A DNA stretch of 36,841 bases from Acidobacteriota bacterium (lineage in GTDB: Bacteria; Acidobacteriota; Thermoanaerobaculia; UBA5066). Below, one piece after another: positions 7,532 through 15,944 of this stretch; within the stretch, counting starts at the first letter, position 1, and the number at the start of each line of letters is the position of its first letter. The notes below the pieces were generated by a model that saw nothing but the letters and a program-made list of their open reading frames with translations, searched no databases and was not told the origin of the DNA. Where the stretch lies: assembly GCA_003152095.1 (NCBI GenBank), contig PLZI01000045.1, positions 29,218 to 66,058 on the forward strand, read 5' to 3'. A program made the translations under genes and the position numbers.

Positions 7532-8679
7532 GGCTTCTCCCTCGCGGCGCGGTACGCGGCCACGAGAGCGGCGACGGAGACCCGGCGGTCCGCATGCGCC
7601 TCGGCGAACGCGCGTCCGGCCGCGCCGTCGCGTGCTGCCCGCACCGAATCGGTGAGATAGCCCGCGATCTCGCGCGCGAACTCCTCGTCCATGACGGCGG
7701 AGCGCGCGGGAGGAGGCGCGCCGGACGACGCGGCGCGTGCGATGACGCCGGGCGAGGCGACGACCGCCGCCCCGGCTTCGAAGGCTTCGAAGAGCTTGTT
7801 CGGCGTGCCCGTTCCAAGATCCACGGGCGCCACCACGATACGGGCCCTTCGCAGGAAGGCCGCCATGTCCGGCACCGGGCTCACGACTTCGACGCCCTCG
7901 CGGCCATGAGACGCGCGGATCTCGTCGGGGGCGTCGGCCCCGCCCAGCAGCAGGCGCGCGTCCGGCACGGCGCGCCGCACGCGCGGCCAGATCTCGCGGA
8001 GCAGTCGTCGCGCGGCCAAGCGATTCGGACGGTACATGAGACGCCCGGTGAAGGCCACGGCGGGCGCGCGCTCCGCCGGGCCAGGCGGCAGCAGCATGAC
8101 GCCGTTCGCGACCGCTCGCGTGCCCGCCGGAAGATGCGCGGCGTCGAACGGCGTCGTCGCCAGGAGGCCGGCCGCGCCCGCGGCGGCCCTCGCCTCCGCC
8201 CGTGCGAGGCGCGGCGCCTCGACGGCCCAATAGCCCCGCCGCCACGGCGCGGGATCGTGCCGAGCCGCCTGGCGCGCGGCCTCAGCGAGCGCATCCACGA
8301 AATCCACGACGAGCGGGGCTTCCCCCAGCGCGCCGACGACATGCGGAAGCAGGCGCGGAAGAAGGATGGCGACCACGAGGTCCATCCGGCCGGCCTGTTT
8401 CAGGGCGGTGCGGAAGGCGCCGGAAAAAAGCGCCGACTGGAGCGGATCGCCGGAGACGAGAGCCCGCGCAAGCGCGAAAGGCAGCCGGGATGGCGCGAGC
8501 GGAACCGCGCGGACACACGCCGCGAGAGGGACCCGCGGCTCCTCCCCAGGAGCGGTACCCCCGATGACAGTCGTCTCGAATCCCGCGTCGTTGAGCGCCA
8601 GGAGGTGGATCTCGGCCCTCAGGCGATCGCCTGTGAAGCCCGTCCCAGGGAGGCGCGGAACGAGGAGGACGGCTTTCAC
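7528..8679 (-). CDS. GT-B fold glycosyltransferase (exopolysaccharide-type)
   Basis: Soluble glycosyltransferase of the GT1/GT4 type. It begins VKAVLLVPRLPGTGFTGDRLRA, the usual N-terminal beta strand and loop, and has VDFVDALAEAARQ, AVAFTGRLMYRPN (start of the second Rossmann domain) and GTGTPNKLFEAFEAGAAVVAS, the nucleotide-sugar-binding Glu region. It resembles the sugar transferases found with EpsH/PEP-CTERM-type exopolysaccharide loci. Length is 383 aa from GTG 8679, which overlaps the upstream TGA by GTGA; a longer frame exists but has no support. It sits between a membrane GT2 and the initiating phosphotransferase, so it likely adds a sugar to the lipid-linked glycan. Confidence 0.85.
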   Translation of the reverse strand: MKAVLLVPRLPGTGFTGDRLRAEIHLLALNDAGFETTVIGGTAPGEEPRVPLAACVRAVPLAPSRLPFALARALVSGDPLQSALFSGAFRTALKQAGRMDLVVAILLPRLLPHVVGALGEAPLVVDFVDALAEAARQAARHDPAPWRRGYWAVEAPRLARAEARAAAGAAGLLATTPFDAAHLPAGTRAVANGVMLLPPGPAERAPAVAFTGRLMYRPNRLAARRLLREIWPRVRRAVPDARLLLGGADAPDEIRASHGREGVEVVSPVPDMAAFLRRARIVVAPVDLGTGTPNKLFEAFEAGAAVVASPGVIARAASSGAPPPARSAVMDEEFAREIAGYLTDSVRAARDGAAGRAFAEAHADRRVSVAALVAAYRAAREKP

Positions 8680-9887
8680 GCGGGAGGCCGTGCCCGATGC
8701 CAGCGCGACGGCACGACGAGCGCGCGTCCGGCCGCACGCGCCCACATCGCAAGCGAAGAAAAAAGATCAGAAAGGGTCACTGCGGGGGTTTCGGGTGGAG
8801 TGCCGATGTGCCGGCGAAGTGCTACGACGGACAGGCCCTCGAACACGAGAGCGAGTTTTGCTTCGAGGGAAAGGACAAGGAGGAAGAGCACCCTCCACGC
8901 GCCCTTTGAAGAAAAAAACAACAAAGCGATATCCGCGCCGATTGCCAGAAACGCGAGAGCGACGAGGACGAACAATCTCGGCCTCAACCAAAGGTCGCAG
9001 GCGAGCACGAACGCCCCCTTCGGGCTTTTCACCGCGATCTTGAGCAGATCGACGAACCCCGTGAAGAGGAGCTTGAGGTGTCCGCCGAGCCAGCGCGCGC
9101 GCGAGCCCGACATCGCCCGCGTGCTCGAAACCGGCTCGTCGAACGCGACGGGAGCCTCGAGCGCGCGCACGCGAATTCCTGAAGCGAAGAGCAGGAGCGT
9201 GGCCTCGGAATCCTCGGCCGTCGTACGCGTCGCGGCGGCCGGCCCAAAACGGAATGCACGCGGCGAGAAACCCATGGCCTTGCCCCTCAGGCGTACCGGA
9301 AGCCCTTCGGCGTCGCGCGCGAGGTCGTCCCGCGCGGCCTGGGCGAGCGAAAGCGCTTCGACACGGGGCGCGCCGGAACCGGGGACTCCCGCGGGCCGGA
9401 CCGGGAGCTGGAAGACCTCGGTTCCGGGGGAAATGGCGAGATCGGCGAAGAAGCCGCGGGGAAGGCGCATGTCGGCGTCGAAGACGAGAACGAAGTCGAA
9501 GGCGTCGAGCTCGGAGCCCAGGCGCTGGGCGAGGAAAGCCAGAGCATGTCCTTTCGCAGGACCGGGGGGATTCTTCGAAAGGTAAAGGACCCCTTCGCTC
9601 TCCAAGCGCGCAGCGGCTTCTGGGTCGGGTCCGTCAAGGAGGACGCGCAGGTCCGCCGTCGTCGCGGCGCCCGCTGTTGTCGCTTCTCGCCGGACGTCCG
9701 CGGCCAGATCTGCAACGCGCGTGCCCTCCCCTCGTGACGGCACGAGAACGAGCAGGCGATTCGGCTTCTCTCCTCCGCGCGCGGGCGCCAGCGGCCGCCC
9801 GAGCCGGCGCAGTCTCAGATACGCGTCGAGCGCAGGTAAGGCAGCCACGGCAGCGAGCAGGCCGCAGAGGACCGTCGGAATGTCCAC
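8676..9887 (-). CDS. Membrane-bound family 2 glycosyltransferase
   Basis: GT-A glycosyltransferase with membrane segments. An N-terminal TM lies at 3-22; the nucleotide-sugar-binding region starts LLVLVPSRGEG (about 45-55). FDADM (136-140) is the metal-binding DxD, ED at 225-226 is the catalytic-base position, and SRARW (262-266) matches the (Q/R)xxRW motif of processive enzymes except that the first residue is Ser. TM helices follow at about 300-355. Length is 403 aa. GTG 9887 is preceded 9 nt upstream by TACGAT and has no Shine-Dalgarno. It is first in the operon with the GT-B transferase and sugar-phosphate transferase, each joined by a GTGA overlap. The product glycan is not identifiable. 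Confidence 0.85.
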   Translation of the reverse strand: MDIPTVLCGLLAAVAALPALDAYLRLRRLGRPLAPARGGEKPNRLLVLVPSRGEGTRVADLAADVRREATTAGAATTADLRVLLDGPDPEAAARLESEGVLYLSKNPPGPAKGHALAFLAQRLGSELDAFDFVLVFDADMRLPRGFFADLAISPGTEVFQLPVRPAGVPGSGAPRVEALSLAQAARDDLARDAEGLPVRLRGKAMGFSPRAFRFGPAAATRTTAEDSEATLLLFASGIRVRALEAPVAFDEPVSSTRAMSGSRARWLGGHLKLLFTGFVDLLKIAVKSPKGAFVLACDLWLRPRLFVLVALAFLAIGADIALLFFSSKGAWRVLFLLVLSLEAKLALVFEGLSVVALRRHIGTPPETPAVTLSDLFSSLAMWARAAGRALVVPSRWHRARPPA

Positions 9888-9896
9888 GCGGCCTGC

Positions 9897-9902
9897 ATCG
9901 TA
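9897..9902 (-). promoter_or_regulatory. -10 element of the glycosyltransferase operon
   Basis: TACGAT on the minus strand lies 9 nt before GTG 9887, between maeB and the GT2 gene. No -35 is recognised. It is one of seven leaderless-type arrangements in the window. Confidence 0.4.
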
Positions 9903-9912
9903 GCGGAGAAGG

Positions 9913-12171
9913 TCAGCGAGCCGTGCGCGACTGGGCGTCCACCACGCCGAAGGCGGCCATGTTCACGATGTCGGTCACCTCGACGCCGCGCTGGAGGACA
10001 TGTACGGGCTTGCCCATCCCCATGAGGATCGGCCCGATGGCCTCCGCCTTCGCGAGGCGCCAGACGAGCTTGTAGGCGGCGTTCGCGCTCTGGAGCTCGG
10101 GAAAGACGAGGACGTTGGCCGGGCCGGTGAGCGCCGTCCACGGGTAGTTTTCCTGCAGGAACTCGGGCAGGACGGCGGTGTCGGCCTGCATCTCGCCGTC
10201 ACACTCGAGGTCCGGCCGCCGCTCGTGCACGATCTTTACGGCCGCGCGCACCTTGTCGGTCTCCGGCGAGCGCGTGGAGCCGAAGTTGGAGAAGGCGATC
10301 ATCGCGACGCGCGGCACGATGTTGAAAAGCTTCGCGGTGTCGGCCGACCGGATGGCGATCTCCGCGAGGTCTTCGGCCGACGGGTTGATGTTGACCGTCG
10401 TGTCGGCGAAGAAGAAGACCCGGTCCTGCAGGATGAGAATATAGAGTCCCGAGACCTTCTTCGCGTCCGGGGCGACGCCGATCGTCAGCAGCGCCGGCCT
10501 GATCGTCTCCGGGTAATAGGTCGTCAGGCCCGAGAGCGCCACGTCGGCGTCGCCCATCTCGACCATCATCCCGGCGAAAAAATTCCTCACGCGCAGCATG
10601 TGCTGCGCGTCCTCCTTCGTCACGCCCTGGCGCTTCCGTTTCTCCCAGAAGGCCTCGACATAAGCGTTGAAATTCGGGTGCTCCTCGGGGTCGATGACCG
10701 TGACGGGCGCCTTCACGTCGAGCGCTTTCAGCGCCGCCTCGGCCTTCTTCCCGCGCGAGAGGAGGATCGGCGAGGCGATTCCCTCCTCGGCGAGGATCTT
10801 GGCCGCGCGCTGGATTTTCGGGTGGTCGCCCTCGGCCAGAACGATCCGCTTCGGGTTCGACTTCGCCTTTTCGTGGATCACCTGCATGAACGACCGCGAG
10901 CGCGAGAGCATGCCTTCGAGCTTCCGGCGGTACGCGTCCATGTCCTCGATGGGCCGCTTGGCGACGCCCGTCGCCGCGGCCGCCTCGGCCACCGCCGGGG
11001 CGACACGCAGGAGCACGCGCCAATCGAACGGCTTCGGGATGAGGTACTCGCGCCCGAACCTGAAGCCCTCCACGCCGTACGCGCGGGCGACGGAGTCGGG
11101 CACGTCTTCCTTCGCGAGATCCGCGAGGGCCTTCGAGGCGGCGAGCTTCATGGCCTCGTTGATCTGCGTTGCGCGGCAGTCGAGCGCGCCTCGGAAGATG
11201 AACGGGAAGCCGAGGACGTTGTTGACCATGTTCGGATAGTCCGCGCGGCCCGTCGCCATGATGACGTCGGGACGCGCGGCCTTCGCCTCCTCCGGAAAAA
11301 TCTCCGGCACAGGGTTCGCCAGGGCGAAGATGATCGGATCCTTCGCCATCTTCCTGATCATTTCCCCGTTGATGAGCTTCGCGGCGGACACGCCGATGAA
11401 GGCATCCGCGCCCTCGAGCGCCTCGGCGACCGTGCGCTTCTTCGTGTCGCGGGCGAAGCGCTCCTTGTACGGGTTCATGTTCTCCTTCCGGCCCTTCCAG
11501 ATCACGCCGGTCCGGTCGACCATGAGGATGTTCTCGAGGCGGACGCCATACGTGATGTAGAGGTTCGCGCACGCGTTGGCGGCGGCGCCGGCGCCCGCGA
11601 AGACGACCTTCACGTCCTCGAGCTTCTTACCCGCGAGCTCGAGCGCGTTCAGGAACGCCGCGGCGGAGATGATCGCGCTTCCGTGCTGGTCGTCATGGAA
11701 AACGGGGATCTTCATCCGCGCCTTGAGCTTCTCCTCGATGTAGAAGCACTCGGGCGCCTTGATGTCCTCGAGGTTGATGCCGCCGAACGTGGGCTCGAGG
11801 CGGGCGACGCACTCGACGAACTTGTCGGGGTCCTTTTCGTCGACTTCGATGTCGAAAACGTCGATGTCGGCGAACCTCTTGAAGAGGACGGCCTTTCCTT
11901 CCATGACGGGCTTACTGGCGAGCGGGCCGATGTCGCCCAGCCCGAGCACGGCCGTGCCGTTCGAGATGACGGCGACGCGATTCCCCTTTCCCGTGTACTC
12001 GTAGACGAGCTCGGCGTCCCGCGCGATCTCGAGGCACGGCTCGGCAACGCCGGGCGAGTAGGCGAGAGAGAGGTCGCGGGCCGTCGCGCAGGGCTTGCAG
12101 GGGACGACCTCCAGCTTTCCCTTGCGACCAGTCGAGTGATAGTCGAGGGCGTCCTGTTTGGTAAAACTCAC
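9913..12171 (-). CDS. maeB: NADP-dependent malic enzyme with phosphotransacetylase-like C-terminus
   Basis: Oxidative decarboxylation of malate to pyruvate, giving NADPH. The N-terminal malic domain (1-160) includes [11 protein letters not shown] and the metal-site motif FHDDQHGSA. The NAD(P)-binding domain (about 165-400) has [16 protein letters not shown] and [12 protein letters not shown]-terminal phosphate-acetyltransferase-like domain (about 430-750) has [16 protein letters not shown] and [18 protein letters not shown]. In MaeB proteins that domain is regulatory and usually lacks transacetylase activity. Length 752 aa is typical. GTG 12171 has AAAGGAG 8 nt upstream, a clear ribosome site in contrast to the leaderless starts nearby. 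The gene stands alone. Confidence 0.96.
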   Translation of the reverse strand: MSFTKQDALDYHSTGRKGKLEVVPCKPCATARDLSLAYSPGVAEPCLEIARDAELVYEYTGKGNRVAVISNGTAVLGLGDIGPLASKPVMEGKAVLFKRFADIDVFDIEVDEKDPDKFVECVARLEPTFGGINLEDIKAPECFYIEEKLKARMKIPVFHDDQHGSAIISAAAFLNALELAGKKLEDVKVVFAGAGAAANACANLYITYGVRLENILMVDRTGVIWKGRKENMNPYKERFARDTKKRTVAEALEGADAFIGVSAAKLINGEMIRKMAKDPIIFALANPVPEIFPEEAKAARPDVIMATGRADYPNMVNNVLGFPFIFRGALDCRATQINEAMKLAASKALADLAKEDVPDSVARAYGVEGFRFGREYLIPKPFDWRVLLRVAPAVAEAAAATGVAKRPIEDMDAYRRKLEGMLSRSRSFMQVIHEKAKSNPKRIVLAEGDHPKIQRAAKILAEEGIASPILLSRGKKAEAALKALDVKAPVTVIDPEEHPNFNAYVEAFWEKRKRQGVTKEDAQHMLRVRNFFAGMMVEMGDADVALSGLTTYYPETIRPALLTIGVAPDAKKVSGLYILILQDRVFFFADTTVNINPSAEDLAEIAIRSADTAKLFNIVPRVAMIAFSNFGSTRSPETDKVRAAVKIVHERRPDLECDGEMQADTAVLPEFLQENYPWTALTGPANVLVFPELQSANAAYKLVWRLAKAEAIGPILMGMGKPVHVLQRGVEVTDIVNMAAFGVVDAQSRTAR

Positions 12172-12229
12172 GCTGGGTGCTCCTTTCGTCGGTCCAGCGG
12201 CGATTCTAGAACTCCCCCCCCTGGCCCGT

Positions 12230-12249
12230 ATGATGCGGACGCATTAAGG
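12230..12249. repeat. Imperfect direct repeat, copy 1
   Basis: A 20-bp segment with core ATGCGGACG and end TAAGG matches 16 of 20 bases with the segment at 13787-13806, in the same orientation. The two copies bracket the MBL hydrolase-vapC-vapB module. Confidence 0.4.
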
Positions 12250-12260
12250 TCGCGCACGCG

Positions 12261-13121
12261 TCAAGTCGGCGGCACTCGTTTCAGGGTGCTCAGGCGCTTC
12301 ACGGAGTCACGAACGACCAGGGCAAGGAGATGGTCCGGGAAGGCCCGCGTCAGAGCAGCACAGGCGTCCTCTTCCGTGCCGGTCCTGAGAGCCGAGCGCA
12401 CGATCCGCTCCGCCTCGTCCAGATACAGGAGCTGGTCATCCACGCCCTCACGCCCACCCGCCCACCCGTGACCCGGCACGAGCATCCAGAACGGCAGGGA
12501 CCGCAGGCGCTCGAGCGCGGCGCGCCATCCGGCGACGTCCGCGTCTTCGAGGTTCGGGTGATAGCCGATCGAGACGAGGTCTCCTGCCACGAGGACGCCG
12601 AGCGCCGGCGCGTAGACGCAGAGGTCCCCGGGCGTGTGCGCGTGTCCCGGATGGAAGACGTCGAGGCGCAGGCCGCCCCCATCGAGAAGGAGGCCGTCGG
12701 AGACGACGTGTGAGGGGACGTACGGCGCCGCCGATTCAAAGAGGTGCGCGACTTCCGGTATCCTCCGCCGCTCGGCGATGAGGTTCGGGTGTTCGGCCTC
12801 CATCCGTGCCGCGGCCTCCGCGTGCGCGATGACCTCGGCGCCGCGCTTGGCAAAGTAGCCGGCGCCGAGCGCATGGTCCGTGTGGTGATGCGTGAGGACG
12901 ACGTGCGTCACGGGAACGGCCGTGCGCGTGCGGAGCTGCGCGTCGAGCTCGGCCGCCAGCACCGGAGACACGAAGGGGTCCACGAGAACGATCCCGCGAT
13001 CGCCGAAGAACGCCACGGCGTTCGTGCCGTAGCTCGTCGCAAGGGTCTCACCGCCGTACGTGAAGACCGAGACGGTCTCGGAGAGGCGATTCTCGGCGAG
13101 CGAAGAGGCGATGACCGTCAC
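12261..13121 (-). CDS. MBL-fold metallo-hydrolase
   Basis: Metallo-beta-lactamase-fold hydrolase with a complete dinuclear zinc site: HHHTDH at 78-83 (HxHxDH), FHPGHAHTPGD downstream for the third His, GDLVS with the bridging Asp, and VPGHGW with the C-terminal His. There is no signal peptide, so it is cytoplasmic. Its 286-aa length suits general MBL hydrolases. Whether it acts on thioesters, lactones or phosphodiesters cannot be told. GTG 13121 overlaps the vapC stop as GTGA, so translation is coupled to the toxin-antitoxin operon, an uncommon partnership. An internal start cannot be excluded, but none has a better ribosome site. Confidence 0.87.
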   Translation of the reverse strand: MTVIASSLAENRLSETVSVFTYGGETLATSYGTNAVAFFGDRGIVLVDPFVSPVLAAELDAQLRTRTAVPVTHVVLTHHHTDHALGAGYFAKRGAEVIAHAEAAARMEAEHPNLIAERRRIPEVAHLFESAAPYVPSHVVSDGLLLDGGGLRLDVFHPGHAHTPGDLCVYAPALGVLVAGDLVSIGYHPNLEDADVAGWRAALERLRSLPFWMLVPGHGWAGGREGVDDQLLYLDEAERIVRSALRTGTEEDACAALTRAFPDHLLALVVRDSVKRLSTLKRVPPT

Positions 13122-13531
13122 GATTCCTTCAACAGGTGCAAATTCGAGACTGCCGCAATGCGATCGAAGTCCCGGTCGAGCGTGAAGAGGTGGGCGTCGG
13201 CGCGAATAACCTGAGCGGTAATGAGACAGTCGATCGCGGCAGCCGCAACGCCCCTCTGGCGGCAGTCGTCACGGATCGTCGCAGCCAGTCGATGGTCTTC
13301 GACGGACGCGGTCCGCACTTCAAAGCCTTCGAGGATCTCTTCCAGGCGGAGGCGCTGCGCAGCCGAGCGCGTACCCGACAGGAGCTCCTGCAGGACGATC
13401 CCCGGGACGAACATCGGCTCGTCCGACTCTACGAGGCGCCGAAAGAACGCGGCTTCTCTCGGCTCGGAGCCAGGCGATGATCTCCGCCGGCGGAACACCG
13501 CCGAAAGCAGCGAAGTGTCGAGAGCAATCAC
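13118..13531 (-). CDS. vapC: VapC-type PIN-domain ribonuclease toxin
   Basis: Type II toxin that cleaves RNA and is neutralised by VapB. PIN acidic residues are visible at D5 (ALDTS), E49 (VLQELLSG), D101 (AIDCLITAQ) and D119/D121 (FTLDRDFD). Length is 137 aa. Start: GTG 13531 overlaps the vapB TGA (GTGA) and places ALDTS at the N-terminus as usual for PIN toxins. A TTG ten codons upstream lies inside vapB and is less likely. The stop overlaps the start of the MBL hydrolase. Confidence 0.9.
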   Translation of the reverse strand: MIALDTSLLSAVFRRRRSSPGSEPREAAFFRRLVESDEPMFVPGIVLQELLSGTRSAAQRLRLEEILEGFEVRTASVEDHRLAATIRDDCRQRGVAAAAIDCLITAQVIRADAHLFTLDRDFDRIAAVSNLHLLKES

Positions 13532-13728
13532 CGGCGCCGGCGATCCGCCTTGTAGTTCCAACGCGGAGCGAACTGGATCGTCCCGAGCTGCTTTAGAGCG
13601 CTCCGCCGCTTCCGGGAACGGATGAAATCTTCGAGAGCCTGATTGACCGTCTCTCTCTTCGTCTTGAGGCCGCCGAGCTTCAGCGCCTCAGCGAGGAGGT
13701 TGTCGTCGATCGCGAGGTTCGTAGGCAC
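13528..13728 (-). CDS. vapB: VapB-type antitoxin
   Basis: Sixty-six residue antitoxin. The N-terminal stretch NLAIDDNLLAEALKLGGLKTKRETVNQALEDFIRSRK is the DNA-binding ribbon-helix-helix-like part shared by one VapB family, and a short basic C-terminal tail would wrap around VapC. GTG 13728 has GGAGGTGG centred about 8 nt upstream. Start codon and ribosome site lie within a perfect inverted repeat (13721-13747), the probable autoregulatory operator. vapC follows with a GTGA overlap. Confidence 0.88.
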   Translation of the reverse strand: MPTNLAIDDNLLAEALKLGGLKTKRETVNQALEDFIRSRKRRSALKQLGTIQFAPRWNYKADRRRR

Positions 13729-13747
13729 GTTCCACCTCCGTGCCTAC
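13721..13747. promoter_or_regulatory. vapBC operator candidate: 9-bp inverted repeat over the vapB start
   Basis: Arms GTAGGCACG (13721-13729) and CGTGCCTAC (13739-13747) are exact reverse complements with a 9-bp spacer. The spacer holds the vapB Shine-Dalgarno and the left arm holds the GTG start codon. VapBC complexes are known to bind inverted repeats near their own promoter. In mRNA the same sequence could fold with the ribosome site in the loop. Confidence 0.65.
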
Positions 13748-13786
13748 ACATCATCTCACACAACCGCCAGCTTCTTCGCCCCGCCC

Positions 13787-13806
13787 ATCATGCGGACGTG
13801 CTAAGG
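13787..13806. repeat. Imperfect direct repeat, copy 2
   Basis: Partner of 12230-12249 (16 of 20 bases identical, same orientation), about 1.56 kb apart. It lies upstream of vapB, in the gap before proS. Confidence 0.4.
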
Positions 13807-13808
13807 CG

Positions 13809-13985
13809 TCATTGGCGCGGAAGCTTCTCCGGGCATGGAGGCCTGTGTCCCGGGCCGTCGCCGAGAGCACTCCAACCTTCGATGTCCCGGTCGAAAGATC
13901 TGTTCTTGACGAGGTTCTCCGAAGCGCTGGCTCGCAGGGAAAGCCCCACGAGCAGCGTGGCGAGCGCGCCAAAGACGCAACGCAT
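13809..13985 (-). pseudogene. Remnant of a secreted carbohydrate-binding-type protein
   Basis: A 58-codon frame in the 389-bp gap between vapB and proS, which otherwise holds no gene. It starts MRCVFGALATLLVGLSLRASA, a good signal peptide. NLVKNRSFDRDIEGW follows, the typical opening of a jelly-roll carbohydrate-binding-like domain (N-L-x-x-N-x-S-F-E...GW). The frame then turns basic and Pro-rich and stops. TAGGCT lies 9 nt before the ATG, the same leaderless layout as neighbouring genes. I read it as the live 5' end of a truncated gene, though a small secreted protein is possible. No continuation of the domain was found in the other minus-strand frames. Confidence 0.4.
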
Positions 13986-14067
13986 CGTGCATCGAGCCTA
14001 GCACCCGTCTATCCGGGACGGACGGCGGGTCGCGACCGTTGGCGACTCCATCACGATCTGGGAGTTG

Positions 14068-14084
14068 CCCTCCGTGCCGGAGGG
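14068..14084 (-). terminator. Weak stem-loop downstream of proS
   Basis: CCCTCCG and CGGAGGG form a 7-bp stem around a 3-nt loop about 45 bp beyond the proS stop. There is no T run, so termination is uncertain. Confidence 0.25.
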
Positions 14085-14128
14085 GCCATGAGTCCAATGG
14101 AGGTGCCGCGGCGCTGAGAAGTTCAGGC

Positions 14129-15907
14129 TCAGACCGCCAACGTCGTCGCCCCTGCCGCGAGCGTCCTCTTCACGACCTCGACGACGCGGTCCGGGGCGAT
14201 CTCAGAGGCCTTCCTCTCACGGCGCGTGGACACCTCGACGACGCCGCGCGCGAGGCCCTTGCCGCCGACGACGACGCGCACCGGGAAGCCGACGAGGTCG
14301 ATGTCCTTGAACTTCACGCCGGGGCGCTCGTCGCGGTCGTCGTAGAAGACCTCGACGCCCGCCGCCTTCAGCTCCTCGTAGAGCTTGTCCGCCGCCGCGA
14401 GGACCGCCGCGTCCCGCTGGAGCGACGCGACGACGCACGCATACGGCGCGAGCGGCACCGGCCAGACGATTCCGACGTCGTCGTGATGCTGCTCGATCGC
14501 CGCCGCGATCGTGCGGCCGAGGCCAAGCCCGTAACATCCCATCGCGAGAGGGACCATTTTCTGATTCTGGTCCGCGACTTCGCATTTCATCGACTCGGAA
14601 TATTTCGTCCCGAGCTTGAAGATGTGCCCCACCTCGATGCCGCGTTTGATGTGAAGCGTGCCCGCGCCCATGGGCGAGGGGTCGCCCTCACGCGCGGTCG
14701 CGATCTCGACGACGCTGGCGAACGCGGGCTGCGACATCACGTCGCGGGCGATGCTCACGCCGGAGTGATGAAGCCCCTCACGATTGGCCCCGCACCAGAG
14801 GTTTGCGCCATGCTCGAGTGAGCGGTCGATGAAGAGGGAGATCGGATTTTCTTCGAATGGAAGAAGACCGAGGGGACCCACGAAACCGGGCCGCGTTCCC
14901 GTCACCTTTCGAAGAATCTCCTCCGAAGCCAGCCTCACATGGAGCGCGCCGATCGCCTTGGGGAGCTTGACCTCGTTGATGTCCAGATCGCCGCGGATCA
15001 GGACGGCGGCGAGGCGCGCCTTGCCGTCCGCTCCGACCGCTTCATAGATCATCGTGTTGACGATGCGCGCAGGAGTCGTCCTGAGATGCTTCGCCTGCCC
15101 CTCGGTCGTCGTAATTCCCGGCGTCGGAGCGTTCGCCTCGCCGAAGGGGCGCGCTTCCTCCCCCGCCCACGGCTCCGGCAGCTTTCCCGTCATGGCCTTC
15201 TCGATGTTCGCGCCGTAGTCGCCCGCATCGGAGAAAACGAGAGCGTCCTCGCCCGTGTCGGCGACGACCATGAACTCCTCGGAGGCCGAGCCGCCGATCG
15301 CGCCCGAGTCGGCCTGGACGACCGCGAACTCGAGGCCGCAGCGGTCGAAAATCCTCCGATACGCTCCGTCCATCTTCTTGTAGTGGGCGTCGAGCCCCTT
15401 CTGGTCGATGTCGAAGGAATAGGCGTCCTTCATCAGGAACTCGCGTCCGCGCAGGAGGCCGAAGCGCGGCCGGATCTCGTCCCGGAACTTCGTCCGGATC
15501 TGATAGAGGTTGAACGGGAGCTGGCGCCAGGACGTGACGGACCGGCGCACCATGTCCGTCACGGCTTCCTCGGCCGTCGGCGCGAGCGCGAACTCCGCGT
15601 CCTTGCGGTCCTTCAGGTGGAAGAGGATCCCCTCGTTCATGTACCGGTCCCAGCGCCCGGACTCCACCCAGAGCTCCTTGGGTTGCAGGATGGGCAGGTC
15701 CACCTCGAGCGCACCGGCGGCGTCCATTTCCTCACGGACGATCTCGGTCATCTTCCGGAGCGATCGAAAGCCGAACGGCGTGTAGGAGTAAATGCCTGCG
15801 GCGAGCTTGTGGACGAGCCCTGCGCGGTAGAGAAGCTGATGGGAGACGACTTCCGCGTCGCCGGGCACTTCCCGCAAAGTGACGAGGAAAGACTGGGACC
15901 AGCGCAT
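14129..15907 (-). CDS. proS: Prolyl-tRNA synthetase, bacterial type
   Basis: Charges tRNA-Pro. The class II core has LLYRAGLVHKLAAGIYSYTPFG (motif 1 region), FRDEIRPRFGLLRGREFLMKDAYSFD (motif 2) and GCYGLGLGRTIAAAIEQ (motif 3). An insertion of about 180 residues between motifs 2 and 3 is the editing (INS) domain that deacylates Ala-tRNA-Pro. The C-terminal anticodon-binding domain covers about 485-592. Length 592 aa is standard. ATG 15907 is chosen because the protein then begins MRWSQSFLVTLREVP, as the family does. TATCCT lies 9 nt upstream and there is no Shine-Dalgarno. Only 37 bp separate it from the divergent aminotransferase. Confidence 0.96.
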   Translation of the reverse strand: MRWSQSFLVTLREVPGDAEVVSHQLLYRAGLVHKLAAGIYSYTPFGFRSLRKMTEIVREEMDAAGALEVDLPILQPKELWVESGRWDRYMNEGILFHLKDRKDAEFALAPTAEEAVTDMVRRSVTSWRQLPFNLYQIRTKFRDEIRPRFGLLRGREFLMKDAYSFDIDQKGLDAHYKKMDGAYRRIFDRCGLEFAVVQADSGAIGGSASEEFMVVADTGEDALVFSDAGDYGANIEKAMTGKLPEPWAGEEARPFGEANAPTPGITTTEGQAKHLRTTPARIVNTMIYEAVGADGKARLAAVLIRGDLDINEVKLPKAIGALHVRLASEEILRKVTGTRPGFVGPLGLLPFEENPISLFIDRSLEHGANLWCGANREGLHHSGVSIARDVMSQPAFASVVEIATAREGDPSPMGAGTLHIKRGIEVGHIFKLGTKYSESMKCEVADQNQKMVPLAMGCYGLGLGRTIAAAIEQHHDDVGIVWPVPLAPYACVVASLQRDAAVLAAADKLYEELKAAGVEVFYDDRDERPGVKFKDIDLVGFPVRVVVGGKGLARGVVEVSTRRERKASEIAPDRVVEVVKRTLAAGATTLAV

Positions 15908-15944
15908 AGGCGCGCGAGGATAACAGGCGATAGACTGAAGATCC
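15908..15944. promoter_or_regulatory. 37-bp divergent leaderless promoter pair (proS / aminotransferase)
   Basis: Minus strand: TATCCT (15922-15917) lies 9 nt before the proS ATG. Plus strand: TAGACT (15931-15936) lies 8 nt before the aminotransferase GTG. The two -10 elements are 8 bp apart. Neither gene has a Shine-Dalgarno, and any -35 would lie in the opposite gene's start region. Confidence 0.5.

Noticed and set aside
10000-12471. Long open frame on the plus strand opposite maeB
   Set aside because: Antisense shadow of a fully recognisable MaeB; composition is Arg/His/Asp-rich with no domain, as expected in GC-rich DNA.
13740-14097. Other short minus-strand frames between vapB and proS
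   Set aside because: They are alternate frames of the signal-peptide remnant, with no recognisable protein features.
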